Shown in pieces: positions 11,201 through 22,087 of a stretch of 64,000 nt of DNA. Every line of letters begins with the position of its first letter. Position 1 is the first letter of the stretch. The notes under the pieces are model-generated. The model was not told the origin of the DNA. It ran no database searches and saw only the letters and a program-made list of their open reading frames with translations. Origin of the DNA: Raffaelea ambrosiae (lineage: Eukaryota > Ascomycota > Sordariomycetes > Ophiostomatales > Ophiostomataceae); the NCBI GenBank assembly GCA_002778195.1, contig PCDI01000003.1, positions 1,216,295-1,280,294 of the forward strand. Reading direction: 5' to 3'. The position numbers and the translations under genes are program-made.

Positions 11201-13325
11201 GTTCCCGCAAAACGGTCGTGCTTTCTGGGATGCCATTAAGGACAACAACGAGCTGGACTTGGCAGGCGTGAACTACTCGGTCATGGCTCTCGGTGACAGC
11301 CACTACTGGCCGCGCAAGCAGGACAAGGTGTACTACAACAAGCCGGGCAAGGATCTGGACAAGCTGTTTGCCAACCTGGGTGCCCGCCGCCTGGCTGATA
11401 TCGGCCTCGGTGACGACCAGGATCCGGATGGATTCCAAACCGGCTACCAGGAGTGGGAGCCCAAGATCTGGAAGGCACTCGGCGTGGACAACGTTGAGGG
11501 ACTGCCCGAGGAGCCAGCTCCGTTGACCAATGAGGATATGAAGATCCAGTCCAACTTCCTCCGTGGTACCATCGTCGAGGGCCTGAACGATACCTCGACT
11601 GGTGCCATCAGTGCCTCAGACCAGCAGCTCACCAAGTTCCACGGCACGTACATGCAGGACGACCGTGATCTCCGCGACGAGCGCAAGGCTCAGGGTCTGG
11701 AGCCGGCTTACTCGTTCATGATTCGGTGCCGCCTGCCTGGTGGTATCTCGACGCCGCTGCAGTGGGTGCAGATGGACGACATTGCCAACGAGCTGGGCAA
11801 CGAGACGATGAAGTTGACTACCCGCCAGACCTTCCAGTTCCATGGCATTGTCAAGGGCAAGCTTAAGCCGGCGATGCAAGCCATCAACCGCGCTCTGATG
11901 ACGACGCTGGCCGCATGCGGTGATGTGAACCGTAACGTCATGTGCAGCACGCTGCCGACGCAGTCAACCTTCCATCGTGAGGTGTGGGCCTGCTCCAAGG
12001 TGATCAGCGACCACCTGCTACCGCAGACTACGGCCTACCACGAGATCTGGCTCACAGATGACGATGGCAAGAAGACCCAGGTGGCTGGCGAAGCCGTCCA
12101 GGACTTCGAACCCCTCTACGGCCCGACCTACCTGCCGCGCAAGTTCAAGATCACGATTGCGATCCCGCCGCACAACGACACGGATGTGTACGCCCACGAT
12201 GTCGGCCTTATTGCTATCCGTAATGACAATGGCAAGCTTGCTGGCTTCAATCTGCTTGCCGGTGGTGGTATGGGCTCGACGCACAACAACAAGAAGACGT
12301 ACCCGCAGACTGGTCGGATGTTTGGCTTCGTGACTCCGGAGGAGGTGCACATTGCTTGCGAGAAGATCATGCTGGTGCAGCGCGATTTTGGTGACCGTAA
12401 GAACCGCAAGCACGCGCGTCTCAAGTACACCATCGACGACATGGGTGTGGACGTGTTCAAGGGCAAGGTGGAGGACCTGTGGGGCCAGAAGTTTGGCAAG
12501 CCGCGGCCGTTCCACTTTGACTCGAATGTGGACACCTTTGGCTGGCTGCGCGACGAGAAGGGACTGAACCACTTCACGTTCTTCATCGAGAACGGCCGCA
12601 TCGAGGACACGCCGACATTCCAGATGAAGACGGGTCTGCGTGAGATTGCCAAGGTGCACAAGGGCGAATTCCGCCTGACGGGCAATCAGCACCTGATTCT
12701 CAGCAACGTGGCCGACGAGGACGTGGACACGATGAAGGCGTTGATGAAGAAGTACAAGCTGGACAATGTGCAGTTCTCGGGTCTACGGCTCAGCTCGTCG
12801 GCCTGCGTTGCCTTCCCGACTTGCGGTCTGGCTATGGCTGAGTCGGAGAGGTACCTGCCCGTGCTCATCTCGAAACTCGAGAACTGCCTGGAGGAGAATG
12901 GCCTGCGTCAGGACTCGATCGTGATGCGGATGACGGGCTGCCCCAACGGCTGCGCGCGTCCGTGGTTGGCTGAGGTGGCGTTCGTGGGCAAGGCCTACGG
13001 CGCCTACAACATGTACCTGGGTGGCGGTTACCACGGCCAGCGGCTCAACAAGCTTTACCGGCAAAGCATCAAGGAAGACGAGATCCTGGAGATCATGCGG
13101 CCACTGCTGAAGCGGTATGCTCTTGAGCGTGAGGAGGGCGAGCACTTTGGTGACTTCGTGATCCGGATCGGAGTGATCAAGGCCACGCGCGACGGCCGTG
13201 ACTTCCATGATGACGTGAGTCTCCCCCCTTCTTGGAAGGATTGATGTGTTTCTGCCCCTTAAATAGTCTTTCATCAAGTTACTAACAATCCACAGATCCC
13301 GGAGGATGAGTCCGATGAGGAGTGA
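8288..13325 (+). CDS. MET5: Assimilatory sulfite reductase [NADPH] beta subunit (hemoprotein)
   Basis: The enzyme reduces sulfite to sulfide in cysteine and methionine synthesis, with electrons from the flavoprotein alpha subunit. Exons 8288-8327, 8559-8707, 8850-13214 and 13296-13325 give 1527 residues, in the range of fungal Met5 proteins. Order: an N-terminal pyruvate-ferredoxin-oxidoreductase-like region (about 15-770) with a low-complexity Ser/Thr/Pro insert near 9340-9490; a flavodoxin-like domain from about residue 788 (TILFASDNGNATSLAKRL, ITSTAGQGEFP); then the siroheme/4Fe-4S catalytic half. The cluster ligands are visible as ACVAFPTCG (Cys1382, Cys1388) and GCPNGCARP (Cys1427, Cys1431). 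The last exon encodes only IPEDESDEE, an acidic tail also common in the family. The N-terminal exons are supported by uninterrupted family-like sequence VARIAYLASDVVISVQP. Confidence 0.95.
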
Positions 13326-14927
13326 GTTATGAGAAGGAGAAGCAAAGTATAGTGAAGCAAGGGGGATCTATTGTTTCTGCTGGAAAAGTTTTCTTAGCTA
13401 CCCACAAGACTGCATGCATTGGTATCGGCATCAGTGGCGGCGTTTTATGTGTGTGTTTTTTTGCGATTCTCTTTTCTTCTGTTATCTGTCATGTCTTTTT
13501 GTCTCCATGTGGTCTTGTTTCCATCTTGCTTATACCAAAATTCTTCAGCTGTGAAAAGTACGTATCTTCAACAAATTGCCCTTCACAAAATATCTCTAGT
13601 GGGCTTATCCCGAAAATAGCAGAAATTAAGCCTACAAAGGCAGACAGTACATAGTACATCGTACAAAAGTACTCACACTCGTACTATGTAATCTTGAACC
13701 TGTGCCCCGGTGCCACAGCCCACCTTGCCGAGGTTTCCGATAGCAACGATCGGAGTGAGGAACCAACGATCAATGATTTGTTTTGAGTTTCTTCATTGCT
13801 TGTTTTGGTGCAGAGTAACTACGACAGCTGTTCTCCATCGTGTTGGCGCGGCGTAAATCCCTTGCTTCTACACAAGGAAAAAGCAAACAAAGTCAGACAA
13901 GATCGAACAGATACAGAATACCCAACAGAAAACAAATAGAAAACCACAGACACAGCTGGGTAACAATGGGAAAAAAACAGAGGATTCTGATTGTAGGCAG
14001 AGTTACCGCGAGGAGCTACTGCAGCGCTAGCAGACATCGTCAGATGGTCTTCGTCCGGATTTGTGCAAGGGACTTGTTCTTTTCTTGAAAGGTGCATGAC
14101 GCTCTCGTTTTGGTGGTGTAATCCATCTGTGTGTAGCCGGATAGTTTGTTTGGGCGCATCCCTCTTTCCTGGTTGTTGGTCGTACCTGCCTTGGTGTAGC
14201 CGCGTTGCTAGCTAGCGCTTACCCTTTTTGGACGAATGCGCAACACCCTGTGCGTCCGCGCTGGGCGGGTTGCCGGGTCAACTGTCAACAACGGCGGAAG
14301 GCCCACCATGCGGGAAAGAAACACAGCCCCTCCAGCACCACGAGGGATAGAAGGAAAAGGAAAAACAACAGGGATTCGGTCACTACGAGTATGTACGAGC
14401 AACTGGAAACAGGACCAGAGCTTTTCGCCAGCAGGATTCTTACCTTGGACCCGGGGAAAAACAGAGAAACCAAAAGAGCGACCCGGAATACGAAAAGACT
14501 GGTTGCCCTGTTTAACTCGTCGTCCTTTTCCTAGTAACCCACACATTCCATTTTGGTCTTTAAGCTATCCATCGTTCTTTCCTTACCACCCTCCTTCCTT
14601 TTTTTCCTCTCCCGCTTCTCCTTCTCCATCTAGCAAGGACGAGCACAGAACAGGCATCTCTCGGTTTTTCCCCCCTTTGCCAGACGAAGCTGTGCATACG
14701 TCTGAAGCAGCAAGCCCTTTGACAGAGCTTGCGACAATCGGGACCCAGAAGAGGTAAGCTCCTCCCATGTAAACAAAAAGAAAAGAAAAAAGAAGAAGCA
14801 ACGCCCTCGTGGGGGGAAGCTTCCTCGAAGCTGGGACAGGTTTACTAATCCCGCACTCCAGCTCTCACCTATAACACTGCAACATACCAAGCAGGCATTC
14901 CTCTATCTGTTCATCATCCAAAAGACA
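13326..14927. other. Intergenic region upstream of chitin synthase
   Basis: This region holds the sulfite reductase 3' flank and a long chitin synthase upstream region. At 13648-13690 there is a cluster of GTAC-containing short inverted repeats. A likely 5' UTR intron runs from GTAAGCTC at 14754 to GCAG at 14894, with TTTACTAATCC as branch-like sequence. No conserved coding segment was found. Confidence 0.35.
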
Positions 14928-17900
14928 ATGGCCTCTCCCAATCGGCCACCCGACAACGCCAACCCGTCGGCCATCCGTCTGCTGCCGTCCATGGACAGCG
15001 GCGACGACAGCGACAGCATGCCGCAACACAGCCGGCACTACCGTCGGACCTGGCGCGACCGCATGTCTGAGACCGCCTCGGGCGTGGGCACGACGATGAC
15101 AGGCTCGGACATTTCGTCGAGCGTGCCCGACATTACGCGCCCGCTGTCCTCTTCTTCGTATGTGCCACCTTGGAACACCACCAGCCCGGGCGTTACCACT
15201 CCGAGAAACCTCCCCAGCACCCCAAGCAGCCCCAATCCCCGAAGTCCTGGAGGTAGCAAAGTCGCTGCTGCGGTCTCTTTAGTAGAGGAGCGCGAGCGGC
15301 AGCACCATCTTGAGCTGGGGCTAGATATCGCCAGGACTCCACCCTCGCACAAGTCGGTCAAGTTTGCCGACGAGCAGGCAGCCACGCCTCCAGGCGAAGT
15401 GAAGGCGGCGCTGTCTGTCCATCTCAAGGCGGGATCTGGCGAGCCGAGCCCATGGACTGAAGACCAGCTGTCGACCACACCTATTGGCGAGCCGACAGCG
15501 TGGACAGACATAGAGCCTTTGACATCTACTCGCGAGCCGAAGGCGAGGACTGAAGGCCAACCTTTGACATCCGCTCGCGAGCCGAAGACGAGCACAGAGA
15601 CACAGCGCAAGCCAGTGCCCGCTGTGGTGCGCTCGCCGACCATCAAGCTGCAGCGACGAGGCGAGACAGGAACACAAGCAGGCACACCAGGGGAACCGGC
15701 AACGGTGCAGAACACCACGACACCCAGCAAAGCTGCTGGCACGCGGGTCCTGCCGCCGACCGCCGACCGCCTCGATGTCCGGCTGGGAACGCCCATCCAG
15801 AAGTCTCTGGGCACCCTCACGGTCGAGACGCCTCTCCAGAACACTCACGCCACCCCTCCTCCTTCCAGCGAGACCTCTCGTACTAATGACTTGAATAGAT
15901 ACCGGCCGTCAGAGATCCACGATCCCTTCCGGCGCTCCTTTGAAGGCTCGCAGGCCTCCTCGATTCTGGACCCACCTGTGATGATTCCGCCTCCCACCAG
16001 CACGGCCCATGCGCGGTACCACGGGCGCCAGACTTCACCCACGCGTCCTTCGCCGACGCGACCGTCACCTACCCGGCCATGGTCGCCCTCTCGCCTCGGC
16101 CACGGGAATCTGCAGGACACAGGTGGCGAATACAGCCGCGTGCCGCCAGCAGCTGGCAACTACGAGCCACTTGATATCAACGGCAGTCCTCGGCCAGGCA
16201 CGCCGTCTTCGCACTACGGTGGCAGCCCTCGCCGACCCCTCCCTCCAGCACCACTCTTCTCCCGGTCTTCCGACGGCCCTCGCACTTCGACGTTTGCAGA
16301 TGATGCTACAGTGTCGATTGCTCTGGGCGACGACGAAAACATCAGCGATGTGTCGGGCCGGCACAGCCATGGCATAAGCGACTACCGCTACGACGCAGCT
16401 AGCAGCCGCGACGACGATGATGTGTTTGGACCGCAGTCGGAAGTGAGCGGTATCAGCGGTCACCCGTTGTATGAGGTGCCCACCAACGGTTCTCAGGAGA
16501 CACTGGCAAACCGCGATGCTGGTGGCGGCCCCGACGACATGACCGAGATCTACCATGGCAAGGGCAACTTTGGCGACGATGGTGATGCCGACATCTATAG
16601 TGACGGTGGAGGCGACGTGGCCAATGCCAAAACCGAAAAGGTGGAACACTACGGTCCAGCACCAGAGGGCCGACAGGAGCGACGTGGTGTGCGTGCGCCT
16701 CAGATGAGCAAGAAGGAGGTGCAGCTGATCAATGGCGAGCTGGTGCTCGAGTGCAAGATCCCGACGATTCTATTCAGCTTCCTGCCGCGTCGCGACGAAG
16801 TCGAGTTCACCCACATGCGCTACACAGCCGTGACTTGCGATCCCGACGACTTTGTGCAGCGTGGATACAAACTGCGCCAGAACATTGGCCGGACTGCGCG
16901 CGAGACGGAGCTGTTCATTTGCGTCACGATGTACAACGAAGACGAGTACGACTTTACACGCACAATGCACGCCGTGATGAAGAACATTGCCCACTTTTGC
17001 GGCCGCAACAAGTCCCGCACCTGGGGTGACCTGGGCTGGCAGAAGATCGTGGTGTGCGTGGTGTCCGATGGCCGCGAGAAGATTCATCCGCGCACACTGG
17101 ACGCCCTGGCCGCCATGGGCGTGTACCAGCACGGCATTGCCAAGAACTACGTCAACCAGAAGGCTGTGCAGGCACACGTCTACGAGTATACAACACAGGT
17201 GTCGGTGGACTCGGACCTCAAGTTCAAGGGCGCCGAGAAGGGCATCGTGCCGTGCCAGATGATTTTCTGTCTCAAGGAGCGCAACCAGCGCAAGCTCAAC
17301 TCTCACCGCTGGTTCTTCAATGCATTCGGACAGGCGCTCAACCCCAATGTGTGCATTCTGCTCGATGTGGGCACACGTCCGGGCACAACATCGCTGTACC
17401 ACCTGTGGAAGGCCTTTGACACGGACTCGAACGTGGCCGGGGCCTGTGGCGAGATCAAGGCCATGAAGGGTCGCTGGGGCACAAAGCTGCTCAACCCGCT
17501 GGTGGCGTCACAGAACTTTGAGTACAAGATGAGCAACATCCTGGACAAGCCGCTGGAGAGCGTCTTCGGCTACATCACGGTGCTGCCCGGTGCGCTGAGT
17601 GCGTACCGCTACCACGCTCTGCAAAACGACGAGACCGGCCACGGTCCCCTGTCGCAGTACTTCAAGGGTGAGACGCTGCACGGCCAGCATGCCGATGTGT
17701 TCACAGCGAACATGTACCTGGCCGAGGATCGTATTCTCTGCTGGGAACTGGTGGCGAAGCGCGGCGAGCGGTGGGTGCTCAAGTACGTCAAGGGCTGCAA
17801 GGGCGAGACGGACGTGCCGGAGACAGTGCCCGAGTTCGTCTCGCAGCGGCGTCGTTGGCTGAACGGTGCCTTCTTCGCGGCCGTGTACTCGCTGGTGCAC

Positions 17901-18992
17901 TTCCGTCAGCTGTGGCAGACGGACCACACAGTGGCGCGCAAGGTTCTTCTCCACATTGAATTTGCGTACCAGCTGCTGCAGCTGTTGTTCACGTACTTCT
18001 CTCTGGCAAACTTCTACCTGACATTCTACTTCGTGGCGGGCGGCCTGGCCGACACCAGCATCGACCCCTTTGGAAATCACGTCGGCTTGTACATCTTTAC
18101 GGTTTTGCGGTATCTGTGTGTTCTGCTGATTGCGACGCAGTTTATCTTGTCGCTGGGCAACCGACCACAGGGTGCGAAGAAGCTGTATTTGACGAGCATG
18201 ATCCTCTACGGTGTTATCATGGCGTACACGACGTTTGCGGCGTTGTACATTGTGGTGCACCAGCTGACCAAGAAGAACGACAAGAACCAGCTGGCGATTG
18301 GCAACAACGTGTTTACGAATCTGATCGTGTCGACGGCGTCGACTATTGGTCTGTACTTTGTCATGTCCTTCCTTTACCTGGACCCATGGCACATGTTCAC
18401 GTCGTCGGCGCAGTACTTTGCTCTGTTGCCGTCGTACATCTGCACTCTGCAGGTGTATGCGTTCTGCAACACGCATGACGTGACGTGGGGAACCAAGGGC
18501 GACAACGTGCTGAAGACAGACCTGGGCGGTGCCGTGGGCAAGGGCGGCAACAAGGTGGAGCTGGAGATGCCCTCGGAGCAGCTGGACATTGATAGCGGGT
18601 ACGACGAAGCGCTGCGCAACCTTCGAGACCGCGTCGAAGTGCCGCAGCCCTCACAGTCGGAGGCACAGATGCAGGAAGACTACTATAAGAACGTGCGGAC
18701 GTACATGGTGGTGACGTGGATGATTGCCAACGGCATTCTGGCGATGGCGGTGTCGGAGGCATACGGAAGCAGCTCAATTGGAGACAACTTTTACCTGCGC
18801 TTTGTGCTGTGGGCGGTGGCCAGCTTGGCCCTGTTCCGCGCCCTCGGATCGACAACATATGCACTGATCAATACAGTCAACACGATGGTGGAAGGCCGTG
18901 TGCGTCTCTCGCTCAAGGTGCCGGAGTGGACCAGCGGAATCGGGTCACGGATGAGCGAGACCATCAGCAACATTGGTAGTGGGAGGTCCTGA
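14928..18992 (+). CDS. Chitin synthase (division 1, class I-III type), long N-terminus
   Basis: This plasma-membrane glycosyltransferase makes chitin from UDP-GlcNAc. One uninterrupted exon encodes 1354 residues, clearly longer than the roughly 900-1000 usual for these classes. Residues 1-590 are a low-complexity, presumably disordered region rich in Ser, Thr and Pro. It includes an imperfect tandem repeat around 15440-15610 (units like EPKARTEGQPLTSAR) and an RPSPTRPSPTRP repeat near 16030-16080. The catalytic core carries CILLDVGTRPG, the acidic motif AEDRIL (Glu933-Asp934) and QRRRWLNG (973-980), the processive-synthase signature. Several TM helices follow, with a cytosolic loop then two more TMs before the C-terminus. 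I did not settle the class; VGTRPG and the C-terminal layout fit class I/II better than III. Confidence 0.95.
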   Translation: MASPNRPPDNANPSAIRLLPSMDSGDDSDSMPQHSRHYRRTWRDRMSETASGVGTTMTGSDISSSVPDITRPLSSSSYVPPWNTTSPGVTTPRNLPSTPSSPNPRSPGGSKVAAAVSLVEERERQHHLELGLDIARTPPSHKSVKFADEQAATPPGEVKAALSVHLKAGSGEPSPWTEDQLSTTPIGEPTAWTDIEPLTSTREPKARTEGQPLTSAREPKTSTETQRKPVPAVVRSPTIKLQRRGETGTQAGTPGEPATVQNTTTPSKAAGTRVLPPTADRLDVRLGTPIQKSLGTLTVETPLQNTHATPPPSSETSRTNDLNRYRPSEIHDPFRRSFEGSQASSILDPPVMIPPPTSTAHARYHGRQTSPTRPSPTRPSPTRPWSPSRLGHGNLQDTGGEYSRVPPAAGNYEPLDINGSPRPGTPSSHYGGSPRRPLPPAPLFSRSSDGPRTSTFADDATVSIALGDDENISDVSGRHSHGISDYRYDAASSRDDDDVFGPQSEVSGISGHPLYEVPTNGSQETLANRDAGGGPDDMTEIYHGKGNFGDDGDADIYSDGGGDVANAKTEKVEHYGPAPEGRQERRGVRAPQMSKKEVQLINGELVLECKIPTILFSFLPRRDEVEFTHMRYTAVTCDPDDFVQRGYKLRQNIGRTARETELFICVTMYNEDEYDFTRTMHAVMKNIAHFCGRNKSRTWGDLGWQKIVVCVVSDGREKIHPRTLDALAAMGVYQHGIAKNYVNQKAVQAHVYEYTTQVSVDSDLKFKGAEKGIVPCQMIFCLKERNQRKLNSHRWFFNAFGQALNPNVCILLDVGTRPGTTSLYHLWKAFDTDSNVAGACGEIKAMKGRWGTKLLNPLVASQNFEYKMSNILDKPLESVFGYITVLPGALSAYRYHALQNDETGHGPLSQYFKGETLHGQHADVFTANMYLAEDRILCWELVAKRGERWVLKYVKGCKGETDVPETVPEFVSQRRRWLNGAFFAAVYSLVHFRQLWQTDHTVARKVLLHIEFAYQLLQLLFTYFSLANFYLTFYFVAGGLADTSIDPFGNHVGLYIFTVLRYLCVLLIATQFILSLGNRPQGAKKLYLTSMILYGVIMAYTTFAALYIVVHQLTKKNDKNQLAIGNNVFTNLIVSTASTIGLYFVMSFLYLDPWHMFTSSAQYFALLPSYICTLQVYAFCNTHDVTWGTKGDNVLKTDLGGAVGKGGNKVELEMPSEQLDIDSGYDEALRNLRDRVEVPQPSQSEAQMQEDYYKNVRTYMVVTWMIANGILAMAVSEAYGSSSIGDNFYLRFVLWAVASLALFRALGSTTYALINTVNTMVEGRVRLSLKVPEWTSGIGSRMSETISNIGSGRS

Positions 18993-19368
18993 AAGGAGAG
19001 ATGATGGCTGGGAAGGGCAATTACAGGAATGGTTCCTGCAAATAATGTATGAGTACGATTGGGATGGACTATTGCGCGGACTGTATTTCTGGGACATGGT
19101 TGTCATTTTGACTGTTTTTGACATTTTTGATATTTTTGGGAGTTTTTATTGGGTGATTTTCTCTTTGACCATGTCTCTCCTTATTTTGTTATCTACTTTG
19201 GAGGAAATATCTGTTTGGGACAGATTCAACAAAAACAATCGTTATTTTTTTAAAAATTGGTCATGCTGCTGTGGACGCTATAGTTTGCGGTTCTGTTTGC
19301 ATTTTACTTTGTTCGCATTTCTCATGTTGTCATTTTGTCTTCTCGATTATAATTGGTCTTCTCAGTTC
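18993..19368. other. Convergent 3' regions of chitin synthase and ABC ATPase genes
   Basis: This T-rich spacer between two converging genes probably contains both 3' UTRs and their polyadenylation signals. No gene was seen. Confidence 0.3.
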
Positions 19369-21453
19369 TCATGTTTGATTCTCGGCGTCAGCCCAGATGG
19401 CTTCCCACCGCCGCCGATCTGTCCGCAGCGGCCCGTCCAGACGTCCAAAGCGTGCCTGGCCAGTCGTGTTCGTTTCGGGCAAGCACAGCCACTCGCGCAC
19501 GCAGTCTGGCACCTCTTCCTTGACGTGGGCAATGCAGATCAGCGCCTGGTCCGCCGACAAGCCAGGCACCTTGACCTGGCCCGCCTTGGCAATGTCGCTC
19601 TCCTCGATGCTGCTGCTGTTGTCGCCCACGACGGCCGACTCGCCATGGCTCAGGAACAGCACGCACTTGTCCCGCACGCTCTCGTCCATGCCGCTGAAGG
19701 CCTCGTCCAGCACGACAATGTCGGGGTTCTTGACCACGGCGCGGATAAGCAGGAGCACCCGCTGGGCACTGAACGACAGCTCGCCAAAGATGAAATTGTC
19801 CGCCCAGGCTGTCGAATTCTCTCCCGATCGTCCAGCATTGTCCGGGCACAGCTCCGGCTGGAACCATCGCAGAGCGGCTTCCACCCGCGCCGACGCATCC
19901 TCTGTCAGCTTCGGCTTCGACCGGAACGTGTCCGCCCACGCGCTCTCCACAATCTGCCGCACCGTCAGCGACCGCGGCATGTGTTGGTGCACCTCGGGGC
20001 TCGAGTGCCCGACGCGCGCCTGGATGTCCCAAAACGTCAGCGGGCGCTGTCCACTGCCGGGCTCGGGCAGACGCGACTGGCCAAACAGCCGGATCGGCAG
20101 CGAGTACGTCTGCGGGTGGTCGGAGCACAGCAGCGACACAATGGTCGTCTTGCCGGAGCCATTGGGGCCAAAGACACCCCAGCGCTCGCCGCGGCGGACC
20201 GTCCACACGAGGCCGGGCACCTGGCTGCCGTCCGCCAAGTCGGTCGTCCAGTTGCCCAGCGCAATGCGGTCGCCATACTGCACGCGGCAGCCGTTCATTT
20301 CCACAACCGGCTCGCCTGCTTCCGTCCCCGCTTCTTCTTCGGCCGAGGACGGGGAGGAGGTCTTGCCCGGAATATCTGCCGAGGCAAACGTCTGACCCCG
20401 GGCCTGGGCTTCTTCTTCGAATCCCAGACCCTCGATGCCGCCCTCCGTCTGTACACGGCCCATCTCACCCAGAGCGTGCACCGGCATGCGCGCGTCCTCG
20501 GCCTGCTCGCCCCGGCGCACCGCCGTGTAGTACTGCTGCAGACTCTGCAAAACGTCGGCGCGCGGGCCCATGGCCGCCACCTGGCAGTCTGTTTTCAGGT
20601 AGACCAGGTGGCTGATCCACGACGGCAGCGGATCCTGCGGCCGCGAACTGAGCACGAGCTGCGGCTCTGCGACGGCCGCCATGTCCCGCAGCAGGGGACT
20701 CAGCGCCGTCACCGTCGGCGGGTCCAGGCCCATGAACGGCTCATCCAGCAGCAGGATAGCCGGACGGGTCAGCAGGGCGCGCGCAATGCGGGCACGGCGG
20801 CCCTGGCCATTGGACAGGAACGCCACAGGCAGGTCGAGCAGGCGGTCCAGCCGCAGATCCCGGACGACGCGGTCGAGCAGCTGGGAGGAGGAAGAAGAAG
20901 AAGAAGAAGAAGACCCCTCTTCTTCCTGGCTGCCCTCCAACGGATTCAGCTCGGTGTTGCCGAGCAGATAGTCCCGCAGGGAAAAGTCGGTGCTCTCGCG
21001 GCGGGACTCGTACCGGGCGGACAGATACGCCGACGTGGCCGGGCCCAGACCCGCCGACGACGACCCGTTGGCGCCCTCGGCGTCAAAGCCGACATACCGG
21101 ATGGCCCGCACAGCGCTCTTGAGGCGCTGTGGAACGGCGTCGGTGGCGAGATACGGGTAGGCGCGGGCCGTGGGCGGGAGGCAGATGTGCTGTCCGCGGA
21201 TGATTTGCAAAAGGGTGGTCTTGCCGGCGAGGGAGGGTCCGACGACGCACCAGTTGGGGGCAGACTGGTCTGCCGTGGGGGCCCCGGAGGGCAGTTCAAA
21301 GTTGAGACCAGAAAACAGTGGTGGATTGCTGCGGTGGTGTACAGCCGAGCCTGCTGCTGCTACTGCTCCTGTTGATATCGGTACAGAGCTGGGATGGTGG
21401 CGATAGAATGTGCCATTGGCAATCCGCACAATGGGCGGTGGCCGACCTGGCAT
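19369..21453 (-). CDS. Soluble tandem ABC ATPase, YDR061W / ModF-PhrA-like
   Basis: The 694-residue protein has two ABC nucleotide-binding domains and no membrane segments. This matches the poorly studied yeast YDR061W group, which resembles bacterial ModF/PhrA; the substrate is unknown. Domain 1: Walker A VGPSLAGKTT (residues 71-80), signature LSNGQGRRARIARALL, Walker B ILLLDEPF. Domain 2: Walker A FGPNGSGKTTI, a signature region reading GELSFSAQRVLLLIRA, and Walker B IVVLDEAF. Both signatures deviate from LSGGQ; the second lacks the GGQ core entirely. A Glu/Ser-rich insert (nine or more Ser, near 20890-20920) separates the lid of domain 1. A single exon with ATG at 21453. The gene is divergent from UMP1. 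A second-site ATPase role may be weak or regulatory, which is an inference. Confidence 0.85.
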   Translation of the reverse strand: MPGRPPPIVRIANGTFYRHHPSSVPISTGAVAAAGSAVHHRSNPPLFSGLNFELPSGAPTADQSAPNWCVVGPSLAGKTTLLQIIRGQHICLPPTARAYPYLATDAVPQRLKSAVRAIRYVGFDAEGANGSSSAGLGPATSAYLSARYESRRESTDFSLRDYLLGNTELNPLEGSQEEEGSSSSSSSSSSQLLDRVVRDLRLDRLLDLPVAFLSNGQGRRARIARALLTRPAILLLDEPFMGLDPPTVTALSPLLRDMAAVAEPQLVLSSRPQDPLPSWISHLVYLKTDCQVAAMGPRADVLQSLQQYYTAVRRGEQAEDARMPVHALGEMGRVQTEGGIEGLGFEEEAQARGQTFASADIPGKTSSPSSAEEEAGTEAGEPVVEMNGCRVQYGDRIALGNWTTDLADGSQVPGLVWTVRRGERWGVFGPNGSGKTTIVSLLCSDHPQTYSLPIRLFGQSRLPEPGSGQRPLTFWDIQARVGHSSPEVHQHMPRSLTVRQIVESAWADTFRSKPKLTEDASARVEAALRWFQPELCPDNAGRSGENSTAWADNFIFGELSFSAQRVLLLIRAVVKNPDIVVLDEAFSGMDESVRDKCVLFLSHGESAVVGDNSSSIEESDIAKAGQVKVPGLSADQALICIAHVKEEVPDCVREWLCLPETNTTGQARFGRLDGPLRTDRRRWEAIWADAENQT

Positions 21454-22087
21454 GGCTGAGACTCAATTGAGCGTGTTCTCTAAATGTGGGTTATGAATGA
21501 ATGATAGGCAGAGAAACAGGCAGTGAAGAAGTCTCTTGGTCTGCCAACGAGGAGAGGGGGACATGGACATGCATCCCATTTTCAGTGTATAAAACGGGTG
21601 TAGGTCGTTCTATGGTGGTGTTTAAGTGCGGTGTCGCCAGGGTCTTAGAGGGCGGGGAGACTAACCGCGGTCCGGACTTTACTAACTATTGACTACAGCT
21701 TTCAGCACTTTGCAGCTCCAGGACTGAAACGGTTGAGCATCTTTCACTGTTCACGTGATATATCACATGAATAGTGGACCCTTGCATGTGCACGCGAGGC
21801 AAAGCTAGCTAGTACGAGCTGCGACAGCAAGCTGCAGCCTGCTTTTTGGGGTCCCTAGCCATCCAACTACACCCATTCAGAGGGCATCATCATCAACGCC
21901 GACAAACACACACCTCCCTTGACAACGAAACACGCCATCACCACCACGCTGAACCCACGACATCCACACAGTCTATCTGATTTTGCGTCGGACGAACGTT
22001 GTCCTCTTGCTTTCTTTTTTCTTTTTTTTTCCTTCCTTGTCGTCGATAAACCGAGCGCGTTCTCGGAAATCCTGTCCAAAAAAAAGA
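21454..22087. promoter_or_regulatory. Divergent ABC ATPase / UMP1 promoter with palindrome
   Basis: This 634-base spacer lies between two divergent starts. At 21750-21771 a 22-base near-perfect palindrome (arms TTCACGTGATA and TATCACATGAA, one mismatch) contains a CACGTG core at 21752-21757. No ORF of interest was seen. Confidence 0.5.

Noticed and set aside
10407..11438. 343-codon minus-strand frame
   Set aside because: Antisense shadow of the sulfite reductase exon.
13640..13780. Possible tRNA because of paired GTAC-type stems
   Set aside because: No acceptor stem, anticodon arm or T-loop consensus GTTCRANNC could be assembled.
18973..21375. 800-codon plus-strand open frame
   Set aside because: It is antisense to the ABC ATPase gene, is Arg/Ala/Pro-rich as expected from an antisense frame of GC-rich code, and has no family motif.
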